From contig JAWQUS010000030.1 in assembly GCA_036365455.1 (NCBI GenBank), forward strand, positions 3,720,001 through 3,784,000: a DNA stretch of 64,000 nucleotides. The letters are read 5' to 3'. The translations under genes were made by a program, and so were the position numbers. Below the pieces are notes generated by a model. That model worked only from the letters and a program-made list of their open reading frames with translations. It was not told the origin of the DNA and made no database searches. Each line of letters starts with the position of its first letter. The first letter of the stretch is position 1. The DNA comes from Macrosoma leucophasiata (Eukaryota > Arthropoda > Insecta > Lepidoptera > Hedylidae). Positions 46,811 to 59,421 of this stretch are shown here, one piece after another.

Positions 46811-46964
46811 AATAGACTCATTTTCTTTATGAAAAGAATGTTCATTGTTTTATTTTGTAGACTTTTTTAAACAACAATACTTTAATGGTCAATTAAAAAT
46901 CTTAAGATATTTTCGACGTCTCGTGAAAAATATTGTCTCTGGTTTTTCTTTATCTCTGTTTCCA

Positions 46965-47022
46965 TTTTCTGGAAGTTTCCTCTACCAACCCCTACGTGGA
47001 TTACAGGCATGAAGTTACGTAT
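46965..47022 (+). mobile_element. SINE-A fragment with internal deletion
   Basis: CATTTTCTGGAAGTTTCC is joined directly to CCAACCCCTACGTGGATTAC and GCATGAAGTTACGT. About 130 bp of the body are missing. Confidence 0.65.
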
Positions 47023-48378
47023 ATTTATATTCAGCTTTTCATTCTGAAGTAGAACATTCCATTCACAAATTGAACACTCATACAAATTAGTTAAAACAAT
47101 AGCAACGATACGAACAACTATCCGCGACTCTTATAGGGAAACCGCGTACGATCGACTAACAAATGCAAATGCATTGTCGTTCACGTAACATTGAAATATT
47201 GGTATTCAATACGATGACTTCCCCTTAAAAAGCAATCGAATTATGTAATGTTCCTGCGAAAGCTGACTTTGATATAGCGTGAACATGATGTTCACGTCCG
47301 AAGTAAATGATAACAGCGTCTCGAAATATATCGACTGTCAAATAATATCAGATTGTGTGAGAAAAAAATGTTACGTCTTACATTAAATAAATTTTATTCG
47401 TCCGATACAAGAGCTAACACACTACAAAAAAATCATTTACATTCATTCATCATTTCAATTACAATTTGTAAAGAAAAAGTATCAGTGCAGAAATATTTGA
47501 GAGATTTTATTGAAATTGAACTAAAACTAAAAACTTGAAATAAAACTATTTTTAAGAAATTATGTGACGCTGCTCGTTTGTTAAACTTACGTTAAGTATT
47601 TACTAGAAAATAATTTTGGTATAAATATTATAAGGTGCAGATTTCAATTAATCGACCGAGAACATTGAAATAATATGGGTATAACTGATGAATTATAGAA
47701 ATAAGACTTGAAGATACATCATCATCATTGTCATCATCTCAATTATAGGCGGCAGCAGGTTTTTTATGGTAACATCACAACAAATAAAATCTAAACATAA
47801 AGAAAAACCTTCCTTCTGAAAAAAAACTTGAAAGTAGAAGTGCGTCTAAAAGATCTACTAGTAATTTAATCGTATTTAATAAAAAACTTCTGCGTTTTAA
47901 TGTGCAGCATAAACTTTATCTCTCTTATCTTTATTTATATAAAAAAAGGTTTCAAAATCTTTCTTTGTTTTCATCAATAGATTTTTACGGTCTCCTCTCA
48001 TACAAAAATTAAGATTCAAGAACATGTAATAAAAAACATAGTCCATACTTCTATACACTAATTGAAGATGGTGTGGCAATGAAATGCCGTATATCACTAC
48101 AGTTAATTTTGAACTTTATCAAGTTCGAAATAAAGGTGCAATGGAAGAACCGTTTCCATTACGACAATATTCAACATCGCAAGGAATTAGCCTTGAACCA
48201 AAACAAAGGAATGTTTTGTTGGAAACTGAAAGTTAAATGGAACGTTTAGTTAAAATGAGATAGACCTTGGGTAGTGGGTCAAACACCTCAACATCTGTAA
48301 ACTTTTCATCAATCGCGCTGATGTAAGATGTAAGACAAGACTGAATTCTTTCACGGCTTGAAGTTAAATGAGAGAAAT

Positions 48379-48712
48379 CAGAGAAAGATAACGTAAAACG
48401 TAACTTCACGCCTGTAATCCCCGAAGGGGTAGGCAGAGGTAAATGCATGCATTCAAGCATACATGCAAACACCCACGATTCGCCGGTTACGTTTTGGCCC
48501 ATGTAACAGGTGGCGAGCCTGTTGACATCTCCGGGCACATTACCAAACTTTGAGGTACTGGGAAATTTCCAGAAAATGGAAAAATCCCAATAGAACCAGA
48601 GACAAAGGCTTTTTCACCATTATCTCTGATAACCCCCTACCCGGGAAGCGAACCCAGGACCTCAGCGTAGTAGTAGTGGCCTACCACTAGGCTACCGAGG
48701 CAGAGAAAGATA
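48379..48712 (-). mobile_element. SINE-A, full length, young, with 12-bp target duplication
   Basis: The antisense element at 48391-48700 is flanked by CAGAGAAAGATA at 48379-48390 and 48701-48712. It is nearly identical to the copy at 59678, apart from a small gap in the head near 48681 (the GCCTGCTACC segment is shortened). Confidence 0.93.
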
Positions 48713-49436
48713 CTTAATAGAAATTAGCGTTTACTCATTAGCAATATTTTCAGTAGTGTTTAGAATCTAGACGTAAATCAGATGAATATCAAAGAGATCC
48801 TAGAAATGCTAGACTACGATTGTCGAGGGTTAGAAAAGAGATTTAGGATCGTCTTGAGTTACTCATTGCAATTTTTTTTGTATATCTACAGTAGTAGAAA
48901 TTTTTGATTAATTTTAGAAAGAAAAAAGTTCTGCATATATACGAAGTCTGTATTTTAGAAACGTAAGTTTAAAGATGTCCCTCAAAATTGATAAAGAGTC
49001 TTTTTAATTAAATAGTAACATACCTATTAAAGTATGATTTTCTATGTTTTCCGTTTGTATCTTATCGTATCCCGTTTGATTTCTCACGTGCTCCTTGAAG
49101 TATAGCCAGTCATACATATTTCCATGATTATGATTCCACGATTAGGTTAAAAAAGATTAACAAGGAAATATATTTTCCAGGAAATCAATTAGGTATATAT
49201 TTTTTTTATTTTTACGCAACCTAAAATCACGATCATAACCTTTAGGCATGACCATGGTAACCGTCGTTCTTTTATCTTGCTCACATAGCCGTGAGATAGG
49301 TGTATCAAATGAAGTGGCGTATCTAACTAACAATCTAATCTGCAGTCTGTAGGTAATCCCAACGATCAGCGCGCTGTCCCGTAAAAAACATATTTTTACG
49401 GTGTGTTTACATCATCATGTGGTTTAAACAGAACTA

Positions 49437-49690
49437 CTTCAATAGTCTAGTCGTAGCAGGCAACTACTTCTTCGCTAAGGCCTTGAAGTCACACTCCGGG
49501 TGGCGAGGTAATTGCTGTTTGAGATTTATCATTTTCTGGAAGTTTCCCTGCACCACCGTAGATATGATATGTCCGGATCTGTCAATAGACTAGCCACCCA
49601 TTACATGAAAAAACGTAATTGGCAAATCGTGTTTGGGTGCTTCTTTAGAAAAACCTCCCCAAAACCTCAAGAAATATAAGTGTGAAGTTA
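49437..49690 (+). mobile_element. SINE-A, old, full span
   Basis: AATAGTCTAGTCGTAGCAGG, CATTTTCTGGAAGTTTCC, GGCAAATCGTGTTTGGG and GTGTGAAGTTACTTAC preserve the order from head to 3' end. Box B is lost. Confidence 0.7.
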
Positions 49691-50610
49691 CTTACATTTA
49701 GAAACAGAATATTAGGTTTGTAGTCTGATTTTACAGAGTTTTTAATGTTTTAGGAGAAAAGGCGAATGGGCAATTAAAATTACTTAGGCCATAGAGCGAT
49801 CCCCGATATACAAACCAAAATACGTACACATTATCATGTAAGCGAAGAAAAAGAATTAGATAGAAACGAAAACGATCAATTGGCATTAGATAGATAAAAT
49901 TAAAAGAATTATGTTAAGTTCCATACATTGATTTGTACAGAAAAATGAAAAAACTACAAGGTAAAACAAAACAGCTAAGAAATATTATCAAGGCGACCTA
50001 AGGAATCTTTCCTGCTATTTAAAATATGTTTATACCGGTAAGTATAAAAATTGCCTCTCCTAACAGTAGTAAGTAGAAGCACTCCTTAATAATAATATAA
50101 TTACAAACTTTTAATTCCGGAGACTTAAAAATATTTCAAAATACCAGATGTTCTTTAGGTTCACTAGATAATATTTCAAAGCTGTTTTAACTTGAACTAC
50201 TTTTTTCATTTTTCTGCACCTACAAATCTTGCCAAAATCCTTTATAATGTTCATGCGATCTCAAGTTTCATCCTCGGTTTTTCTTTCATTTTTAAATTAA
50301 CTTGCACGTGTTATTGCGAAAATTTAAATTATTACAATTTCCGTTTTGTTTAACATTATGTTTGTAGAGCACGGCTAGGTTTATTATTCAAATATTTGAC
50401 AATATTTAAAATCCAATAGCATTATAATTTCAGATAATGTCAAGGCTCAAAGTGATCGTAAATACTACATTAGTGTATAATTTTTTTATGTAATGAAATA
50501 AGTAGCCGTTGCCTAGTCATCTAAATAGCTAAAAAAAATGGATGTAAGTGCTATAAAACAAATCATTTAAACGTTTTGTTATTTCATATTTGACGATTTT
50601 GTATATGGCC

Positions 50611-50699
50611 GGTGGTAGAGTTCCAGTGTAGGAGCTCGAGGGCGTAGACATTACTCAATCTATCTGCCGAATGGTAGTGTTCAGCACTATCGAGTTCCA
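50611..50699 (+). mobile_element. SINE-B 5' fragment
   Basis: GGTGGTAGAGTTCCAGTGTA, GAGCTCGAGGGCGTAGAC and AATGGTAGTGTTCAGCACTA then TCGAGTTCC. The copy ends abruptly after the GTTCC block. Confidence 0.75.
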
Positions 50700-50901
50700 T
50701 TTCTTTAAGATTAAGAAATCAAAAAGGATATATTTAAAAGTTTTGTTAGGTGTTTAGGGTTTGTAAAGACTTGTGTTTTTAACTCAATATTGTTATATTT
50801 GTTCTTGTAGCACAATAATGATTCATGGTTAATTAATCATGAGCTCTACATATTCAATACGACAGTCATATTTTTTAAATTAAATTAATCAGACTAAGGG
50901 C

Positions 50902-51005
50902 TCCACACATAACTGCGAATTTGCATCGCATCGCAAATATCTGCGAGCTTGCACGAATACATCCCCTGCGATGCGGCGTCGCATCGCATCGCAGTTTTGT
51001 GTGGA
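50902..51005. mobile_element. 104-bp CpG-rich MITE-like palindrome
   Basis: The 17-bp ends TCCACACATAACTGCGA and TCGCAGTTTTGTGTGGA match with one mismatch. The inner part repeats GCATCGCATCGCA and TGCGATGCGGCGTCGC. The CpG density is far above the surroundings. No target duplication was identified. Confidence 0.75.
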
Positions 51006-51081
51006 ACATTAATCATTGATCATCACATTTAAAATGTTTACTGATCAAGGAAATGCAATATGATAAAATATAACACTTAGG

Positions 51082-51219
51082 CTGGGTTGCACCAAGATAT
51101 TTGTTAGTTATTATAACATTTCACATCCTTCTCTAACTTATAGTAATCTGTTCAAGTTAGAGAAGGATGTGAAATGTTACAATAACTTTAACTTAAACAA
51201 ATATCTTGGTGCAACCCAG
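51082..51219. mobile_element. 138-bp fold-back MITE, CTGGGTTGCACCA type
   Basis: The ends CTGGGTTGCACCAAGATATT and its exact complement (51200-51219) flank long internal arms (TAACATTTCACATCCTTCTC and GAGAAGGATGTGAAATGTTA). Almost the whole element can fold on itself. A partial relative is at 55985-56070. Confidence 0.85.
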
Positions 51220-52773
51220 GCATAATGTACTTACTAGTAGCAAAATTAGAAGCTACCTACAACATTTGTGTATGCCAACAACATGTTGGCATTTTTAGCC
51301 CATGTTATTTCATGGAAATCATTCATAATTAATTGAATCAGTTAATACTGTCATACTTACCACTATGTACTTAAGAACTTTGTCGGCATTCTTCAGACGT
51401 TGAGGCCCCGTTAGTACTGACTCATCGACGACAATTGGTTAAATATGGTTGAAAGGATGACAGTTTAGGTACATCTTTGAAAGCAAAAATTGTACATATT
51501 TACTATTTTTTTTTACTCTTTCAAATTGATGATACTTATTTGTCATCAAGTTAATGTTTTATTCCAATATCAGATATTTTTAAATGATGGATTTAAGATG
51601 TCAAACCAATACATGATAGGTACCATATAATGGTAAGTTGATATAAATAATGAAAATGTTTTTAATAACTGTATTAAATTTCAATGTAATTACATACCAT
51701 TGTGTCGTCGACATTACATACCTATCTACTGTAATAAATCTAAAAAAAATTAAGAAAAAAATAATTAAAAAGGTTTATTCAATAGTGATAGTAAATGAAC
51801 AAATGATTAAAAGTACATACACAATATAAGAGAGTCTACAAAATTAAATAAGCAATCTATACTTTCATTACCAAAAAATGATATCCGTTATAAAAAAACT
51901 GATTTTATGTTTTGAGAACATTTTGTAAAACAATATCTGCCAAGAAAGAAAAGTGAACGTGAGTTCAAAATTAACAAACGATATAACGATCGTCAAAGAA
52001 AAGTTATAATTGATTGTTGAATGAAACGTTTATAATAGAAATCAAACACTCGTGTACTTTTTAACATACCTAACACAGTTGCAAATTTTTATACGTAGTA
52101 TTTGCTATGATCTTTCTTTTGTCTTTGATTTTTATGTTCTTGTTTTTTTTAATCTTCTTTATGTTGTATTGTCATCAACTCGTATCAACATACTAGATAC
52201 GACAAGAGATTTGGAGCTTTACATAAATTACACTATATAGTTTTATTACATTAAATTAATTAGTAACAACGTTGAAAGAAATTATAATATGTTTTCTCTA
52301 ATAAATATAAATTTTAAACGCTCTAATCATTATGATTTATGTGACGAGATAAAAGCCGCACATAATAATGTTATAAACAATTTCTGTTTTAATGAAACAT
52401 GTTAATAAAAGAAATTTTAAAAAATCATAACGGAAGTAAGTAAATCTAAAATTCAGCATAACAAATTGGGAACGGTCGAATAAGATTTCTTTATAAGAGC
52501 AAAATTCTAGGTTTGAGTTACAGTTGAATTTACAATCTATACAAGTTGTATACCTAGAGCTAATGTGATTTTAGTAATATAAACATTACAAAAGAATTCA
52601 AAAATATAATTGTTTCCATTACTAACATTTTCACACATTCATGATAAATAATTGACAAATGCAAATTTATTAGACGAGTTCAATTCATATTTGTATTAGA
52701 CATTAGACATCGATTTTTACAAATTTTACTAATAATAAACACAAAAAGTCTTAAAACTTAAATTTTTACTTAC

Positions 52774-52983
52774 CACTTGCAATGCACAGAGAAATCAAAA
52801 CTTTCAGAGCTCTCCAGAGAGCTTATACACAGAGGCACTACACGATGCACATATAATTCAAAGCTCGAAAAACTGTTAAACCTTTTTCGTGTTATTTAAA
52901 AAAAAAAGAGGAACAAATCCGATTCGAAATTTGAAATAGCAGCGCGCACAACGCGTACAGCGGCTGCGCGCTATCCGCAAACT
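52774..52983 (-). other. Proposed non-coding exon 1 of the SH2D4-like gene
   Basis: On the minus strand the segment starts at a TCAGTT initiator (A+1 at about 52983) and ends AAGTG|GTAAGTAAA, a strong donor with the GT at 52773-52772. The 210-nt exon has no long frame. It holds one upstream start (ATGTGCATCG...) closed by a stop after four codons. The exon would splice to the acceptor at 8772. The start site and the splice link are inferred; a transcript is needed to confirm them. Another gene could own this promoter. Confidence 0.45.
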
Positions 52984-53060
52984 GACAACATTCCTTCCAA
53001 AAGAGAACGCTACGCCAGCGTACGAGCCGCGTCATTCTCGACATAAGTGCGCTCTTTGTT
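52930..53060 (-). promoter_or_regulatory. CpG-rich core-promoter candidate
   Basis: Within very AT-rich DNA, 52930-53050 is dense in CG (AGCGCGCACAACGCGTACAG, GGCTGCGCGC, CGTACGAGCCGCGTC). The arthropod initiator TCAGTT lies at 52980-52985 on the minus strand. The bases 28-33 downstream (ACGCGT) match the DPE consensus RGWYVT at four of six positions. No TATA box lies 25-30 bp upstream. This is consistent with a TATA-less promoter directing leftward transcription. Confidence 0.5.
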
Positions 53061-53189
53061 CCAAATAATGTTTTTGTTAGATATGCACTCGATTAGGTAC
53101 AATTTGATAAACATAAATTTTTATAGCTTGTCACTTCTGTGATTAATGATCTTCATGTGTACTCCAGTCTCGATTTTTATTGTTATCAT

Positions 53190-53330
53190 GGTGGCAAGGT
53201 AAACAAGCCCACAATTCACATTGATGGTAATTTAATATTGTTGCCTATAGACATCTACTTAAAAAACGGAAGTTAAAACGCAGATGTCTTGGTAACTCTA
53301 AGGCCTAAGCTATTTTGCCTCTGTGATAAT
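53190..53330 (-). mobile_element. SINE-B 3' part, antisense
   Basis: GGCAAGGTAAACAAGCCCAC, ATTCACATTGATGGTAATTT, CTATAGACATCTAC and CTAAGGCCTAAGCTATTTTG then CCTCTGTG. It sits just upstream of the candidate promoter. Confidence 0.7.
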
Positions 53331-54173
53331 AAATATGGGGTCACTGTACTTGGTTGAAAGCGACAAATACAATGTGATTAGTATTATTTAGTTTTTATGT
53401 ATTTTCTTCATAGAGAGATAGGTAGTAGTACTTACATTGTAATAGTTTCGAAATTTGATTGGCTTAAACAATTAAACAAACATTTATAAATAAAAACATT
53501 GAAATGAGAACGCCAGCATCTTAATTTCAAGATGAAATAAAAGCCTAATAGATTCTATCAATAACGACACTTTAGGAATCTTGCACAATGCATTGTGATG
53601 GAGTTTTTTCATTTACCTACATAATATTTTTGAACTAATAAATAATTAATCAACCAACATCTAAGCCGTTCATTTGTAACATCTACATAAGCTTGCATTA
53701 GTACTAAATACATGAATTGTTCTAAGAAGTTAATGCTTTCAAATAAAAAAAAATTGTCATAAAGTTGCAGAACAAACCTTCAACTTCCGCCCGTTTTCGG
53801 CCTATCACGATTTCTCCACGCTGCGAGGCCTGTCACGACATTATTTGAACGCCCTTTCTGCAATCTAAAACCGCCCATTACAAACAATATTACAAGCTTA
53901 AAGACAGTTATAATTTAAATTTTATAATCTTGTATAATACACAGTTAATGGCTTCATTGCCCGTAATTCTTTGCGACGTAGTGCTGACTGCCATTACCAT
54001 AAAAACGTCAAAACTGACAGTGTTAAGTAACTGTTCTTCTGATTTTTTATATAGACCAAATTTGAATAACCAAAACATTGATACTGTTTTAATTTCCAAA
54101 TAATTATACACTTAAGATGTATTGTCATCTATCTTCTGCCAAATTGCAGTACCATTTTGCTGCGTTTAGTAAT

Positions 54174-54306
54174 AACTTAGGTCTCAAGTGTAACAATAGC
54201 AATGCATCTGTATTTTGACGGTTTTGTGAAGATTTCTTACTGCAGTATTCACTTAACATTCATGTGAACTGCATTATTGTTTGCCGTCATCATTACACAT
54301 AAAAAA
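54174..54306 (+). mobile_element. SINE-B 3' half
   Basis: CTTAGGTCTCAAGTGTAACA, AATGCATCTGTATTTTGACG, TTCATGTGAACTGCATTATT and a tail CATTACACATAAAAAA. Confidence 0.7.
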
Positions 54307-55087
54307 GAAAAACGCAAAATAAAAATAGATTAAGAAGAGGACTTATGAAATTCATAAATATCTAATATATCGAAAGAAAAAGAATCAACGAATTGAAAAT
54401 CAAGATCAATGACAAGCCGTAACTGATAAAAAAAAACATAAATTAAGTCATTGATGTAGAATAAGTGCAAAAGTATACGAGTATATAGCTATTTATTGAT
54501 CTAGACGTGTATGTCGCAATAATGATCTAACACAAAACTCATTTAATGGAATCAATACATAAGATTCAATACAATTCGCAGACTTTACCTAACACTGCAA
54601 TAAATACTAGACGAAATTAGATGAAACCTGTTTAAAAGTGAAAGCGTACACTTAATTTACAAGATCTAGGAAAACTGTCACGACCAAGGATTACACAATA
54701 CGTTATGGTGCCAACCTGCCCCACTTGAACTGCAAACGTATTATTATAGTTGAATAACTAATAGTCGCTTTACACCTTCTTGTTTGCTAATAGTTCCTTG
54801 CTACGGATATTATTGCCATAAAGTTATTCTAAGTTACCTAATACTTACTATTTTAAGTGAGACTTGTTTGGAGATAGAGTTGACACGGACGAACTCTGAT
54901 GCTACCATAGATTTAGTATGAATACTACATCTATGGACGCTACATATTACTGAAAAGCAATTATTTCACTGTTAAGCACTATTTCAGAAACAAAATCTAC
55001 GTGTTTCGGAAACTTATAATGTTGTTTCAGATAACAAATCGGTTTCGGAAAACAATCAATTGAACAACGAAAAAATTAATGTAACGT

Positions 55088-55160
55088 AGGTGGCAAGAAA
55101 GCATTCAGTTCACGAGGATGTTAAATTGTTAAGTGATAACTGCAGCCTATGATGTGTTGC
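55088..55160 (-). mobile_element. SINE-B fragment, antisense
   Basis: GTGGCAAGAAAGCATTCAGT, GTTAAGTGATAACTGCAGCC and GTTGCTACCATG. Confidence 0.55.
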
Positions 55161-55984
55161 TACCATGCTGTTGCATGTGGTGCATTGCTTTAGAGTACTT
55201 TAGATGTAGATCGTACAAGAATTGATGTTATTGGACGATTATAATGATGCGAAATCCATTTACTATTTAAAATTGTTCCGTTACTTGTTGATTGGCCAAT
55301 TTGGAGATGTTTATTTTTTATTTTTTTATTATTTTATATTATTTTTTATATAAAATTTAGTATTGTCTTCCACTTCACCACTCTAACTTCTTTTTAAAGA
55401 TGTTGTAAATAGACATTCCTTGGTTAGTGTAAGTGAGCACTAAGAGAAGAATCCTCGAAATAAATTTATAAAGGTTTTATATACTCGAAACTGCTAAAGA
55501 GGTAAAGAGGTTTCACATTAGAGGTCGTTGGTTTCAGGCGTTTAAGACAGACTCTGGAAGCAGTTCTCAAAATGCCCGCGAGTGCAAGAGAAAACTTATT
55601 TTTTAATTACAATCGGAACTTCTGTAGTTTAGGGGCTTGAAATTTACAATGATGTTTCCTTTGAATGTTTATTCGTGTACGAGGACGCAACGGACGAAAT
55701 AAAGTTACTACGAAAAATATAAATAATAATTTATTTGATAACGCTTACAGGAAGTTATTATTCAGTCTAATTCCAGAACACTTAATGAAATGGACAACAC
55801 CATCTGATCTTACGATGCCTCGTCTGTGACTGTCAAACGTAGGATTTGACCAATTTTTTTTTTTAAAGGAAGCCCCATTCCAGTGCAATATAGTAGTAGA
55901 GCCACAAATACAGTTAAACACTTAAAAATATAGAGATAAGAGAGCAAAGTAAAGCAGTTCACGCAGTAAAGATGCCTTGTAGAC

Positions 55985-56070
55985 TAATGTTGGGTTGCAA
56001 CAACTTACTTTAGTAATTACAAACATGTTAAAGTACCGTTTATGTAAAAAAAGAGTTGCACCATTTGAAA
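55985..56070. mobile_element. Partial GGGTTGCACCA-type MITE
   Basis: TGTTGGGTTGCAACAACTTA at the left and GAGTTGCACCA at the right resemble the ends of the element at 51082. The inner arms (ACATGTTAAAGTACC) are not symmetrical. Confidence 0.35.
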
Positions 56071-56114
56071 ATTGTTTAATGATGTCATAACTTAAACCAT
56101 ATTATAAAACATTA

Positions 56115-56430
56115 TTAAACGTAACTTCACGCCTGTAATCACCGAAGGGGTAGGCAGAGGTAAATGCATGTATGCAATCATACCTGCAAACACCCACGAT
56201 TCGCCGGTTACGTTTTTGGCCCCATGTAACAGGTGGCGAGCCTGTTGACATCTCCGGGCACATTGCCAAACTTCGAGGTACTGGGAAATTTCCAGAAAAT
56301 GGAAAATTCCCGATAGAACCAGAGACAAAGGTCTTTACACCATTATCTCTGATAACCCCCTACCCGGGAATCGAACCCAGGACCTCGGCGTAGTAGTAGT
56401 GGCCTGATACCACTGGTCTACCGAGGCAGT
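56115..56430 (-). mobile_element. SINE-A, full length
   Basis: The antisense copy runs from AAACGTAACTTCACGCC to GGTCTACCGAGGCAGT. AAAACATTA occurs at 56106-56114 and 56440-56448, but about 10 bases separate the right one from the element end, so the duplication is uncertain. Confidence 0.88.
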
Positions 56431-56464
56431 TAACATATTAAAACATTAATATCTAGAATAAAAT

Positions 56465-56580
56465 ATTGTTCATACAAGGAAAGTAGCAATCAAGCATATA
56501 GATTATATTCATGATAAATGAATACTTTAGGTTTAGGCTATAAACATCTACATAAAAACCTAACATTTTGAAAATTAAGT
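56465..56580 (-). mobile_element. SINE-B, antisense, degraded
   Basis: AAAGTAGCAATCAAGCATAT, TTAGGCTATAAACATCTACA and TAAAAACCTAACATTTTG keep the order of the family weakly. Confidence 0.35.
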
Positions 56581-58647
56581 ATCCCTCCCTCCCTTTTACC
56601 TACGAAACTATAAGCCTGAAAAAAAAAATTACTCCGGTTCTATCCAGAGAATGGTGCGGGAAAAGCAACGTAGATTAAAATTATCTATTGAATTGTTTAA
56701 AACATAAGCAAACATATTTTCTCGTTGATAATAATAAAATCGAGATTAATTACATGAATTAGCAGCCCAACAGTCGTAATCAGTATACATGAAACAATAA
56801 TTAGCAAATTTAAAGTAGAGATAGCGTCTGAGAAGATACTTTCGTTTCGCGTTCAAATTGGACAATCGACGATTACGTAATGTTAAATTAAATAGAAAAG
56901 TTACTACAATTTCTTTACAGTATACACAATTTATCAGCACTTCGCAATATTTCAGGTTCATGCGATAATGGCACATAAAGACAGAGAAATGTATGTCAAA
57001 TTGCCTTGTACGTTTGGCTACCAACTGTCCTAGGCAGGCACTTTCGCCATCAAACATGTCAATAAGCATAAACTCAAAGTCATATGAGGTTCACTTATTT
57101 GTTGGGCCACTAAACCTGCTAGAGACCTAAAAAATCTTAGATTAATGGGAAAAGCGAGCAAAATTAAAATGGGAATGAACAAAATTTAATTGTGTACCTA
57201 TTAATATTTAGTTTAGATCACAACAAAGTATTTTTTTAAATTATGAAAGAAATTAAATAAAATGAGAATATCAATTAAACGAAAGAAAAGCTTATATGAT
57301 TTGGAATAAACAAAAATTTAAATTTTCTTTTAACTCAGTTAAATAGCCACCACATCAAGAAATAAACAATACTAAGTAGGTACCTATAGGTATTTCTGAA
57401 GACAACAAAGACAACCCATATTCTATTTTTGCTTTTTTAAATAAACTAGATCGCTAATTCAGTAGACTATGAGACACGTTACAGATTAGTGTAATCAATA
57501 AAACCGCGTCTTATATGGCCCCAAAACACTTGATCGATGACAGACTACAGGTCATCGAACGTTCAAACTTTCTGTAATGAGAAGCAGCAAAAAAATGTAT
57601 TACTGTTACGAAATACCTCTCATATTACAGAGATGAGTCTGGAAATAATAATTGGCTAAACACTATGTAATACTTTCGGTTTCGACTAACAAAAGCTTGT
57701 ACTCTGTTATGATTTTAATTTGTGCGACACGGGAAGTGTGTCGCTATTGTTATTAACATTCGTCGTTTCATATGGCCAATCTCAAACCTTTAAATAAAAA
57801 AAGTTTTTTCCGGCTTTTCGTATTTTTTGACAATAAATTCTTATAAAAAGTACAAGATACACGTCCTGTTACATGTTCATCTTATAAGTATCGATTAAAA
57901 AAAATTAAAGAAAAAGTATCGATAAAATCTACGCGTTTCATAACATTGTTATTTTGATTCTATTTTTTTTTTAATATTATTTGATGCATTGACGGAGCGT
58001 ATTTTGAGTGCCGATCTACCTATACTAAAGAAGAACTAAGCATTATTGTCTACTGGAAAGTATTATGGTGACTGCAAAATGGTACCTACCTATACCTAGG
58101 TCACTTCAAAACGTATAAGGAAAACGTAACGAAACGCTAAATTTGACGTTAACTTTGGTCCCGCGTAAAACAAAGTAAATCTACAGTCAACAGTAATTAA
58201 TTAGGTAGTTGTTCGTGATGTAACGCACTTTCACAACTATACGTTACGATGCACTTTTCAAAGGTTTTGTTTCAAATGCACATCACATAAAGAAAGATGT
58301 ATCAACCTTTTCAATGTATTTTTCGTCTTGAATATCATGACGGACTGTCTTATCTGTTTTGTTTACAAATAATACGTGACAATATTTTGTTGTTTTCTAT
58401 GCAGAGATTGAGGTAAACCTGTATTACCTGTATAAAACACCATTAATTGGAGGTAGGCGTGACCCTATTAGAGAGAGGGGTTTAAGGGTCATGAGTCGTG
58501 GGTCACGAGTTTGGAGTCGGGAGAACAATTTAATTAAATTTCAAACAAGAAAGTATCTTACTTATAGATAAGTAAGCATGACACTCCTCCCAAATTTAGT
58601 GTGGGATTGATAGAAACTATATAATAAAAAAAATAGGAAGGTTTTTT

Positions 58648-58770
58648 ATTTATTTATTTATTTATACTTTATTGCATCAAAAAACATTGGTACAAATGGC
58701 GGACTGTACGCTTAAAGCGCTCTCTGCCAGTCAACCATTGGCAGTGAAAGAAAAAACAATGTTGGCGGTG
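58648..58770 (-). mobile_element. LINE-type 3' end, antisense
   Basis: The (TTTA)n tail at 58648-58666 is followed by ACTTTATTGCATCAAAAAAC, GGCGGACTGTACGCTTAAAG and CTCTGCCAGTCAACC, a diverged relative of 6533 and 22502. Confidence 0.55.
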
Positions 58771-58882
58771 CTAGCAAAAAAAAAACGTTAAATAAACAAA
58801 ATATAAAACATCAAATAGAAGCTTTCAGTCGGTAAGGGTGATAATACAATAATAACTTATGTATTGTATTATCATGATATCA

Positions 58883-58942
58883 TACCGGAACACACTAGAG
58901 TGAGACACAACCATTTGGTGGCGAATAAGATAGGCAATGCGG
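58883..58942 (-). mobile_element. SINE-B core fragment, antisense
   Basis: ACCGGAACACACTAGAGTGA, CAACCATTTGGTGGCG and GATAGGCAATGCGG. Confidence 0.5.
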
Positions 58943-59421
58943 AAAGAAAAGAAAAGCTAACTCCAATGGGTGTTGCGCCTTAAGCGAAAAAACGTACCCT
59001 ACACATCTGCTTATAGTCTGTAGAATGATTGCAAGATGATACCGGAAAAAAGGAAAAAGTTGAAGAAAATTCATCCGCTAGTGGTAAGTAAGTAAGTTAG
59101 TAAGAAGTACGTAAGGTCGTGACGTGCCGACGCCATTAAGTTTGAGTTGTACCACTTAATGAAACTATAACAAACAAATTAATGATTAACAGGCGCCAAG
59201 GTCCAGTCTCAATGTGTGTTCATTTACCCGTGGAATGACACAGCACACGACACAGTCATATGATTGCAATCAGTGCTCGTGGAAGATCGTTTCATTGCAA
59301 TTGGACGAGAATGGACATAATATACCAATTAAACGGTTTACAAGTGGATGTCAGATGCTCTTATTTAGATTGAGTGTAGACCGAGAATGTCAATATTGCT
59401 TTTGTTTGCTCGTTTTGTAAC

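Larger units (their letters stand above)
53061..59421. other. Upstream flank without recognised genes
   Basis: Apart from the repeats listed separately, I see no gene in 53340-54170, 54310-55080, 55160-55980, 56470-58640 or 58780-59420. The 107-codon minus frame at 56746-57069 is AT-rich, shows no motif I know, and is probably chance. The more GC-rich patch at 53780-53880 has no usable frame. Confidence 0.4.

Noticed and set aside
55310..55360. AT-rich stretch considered as a scaffold-attachment or origin signal
   Set aside because: Runs of A/T are common throughout this window and nothing distinguishes this one.
56746..57069. 107-codon minus-strand frame with several cysteines
   Set aside because: The cysteines do not form a known zinc-binding spacing and no splice sites or homologue were recognised. 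Kept only as a note in the flank entry.
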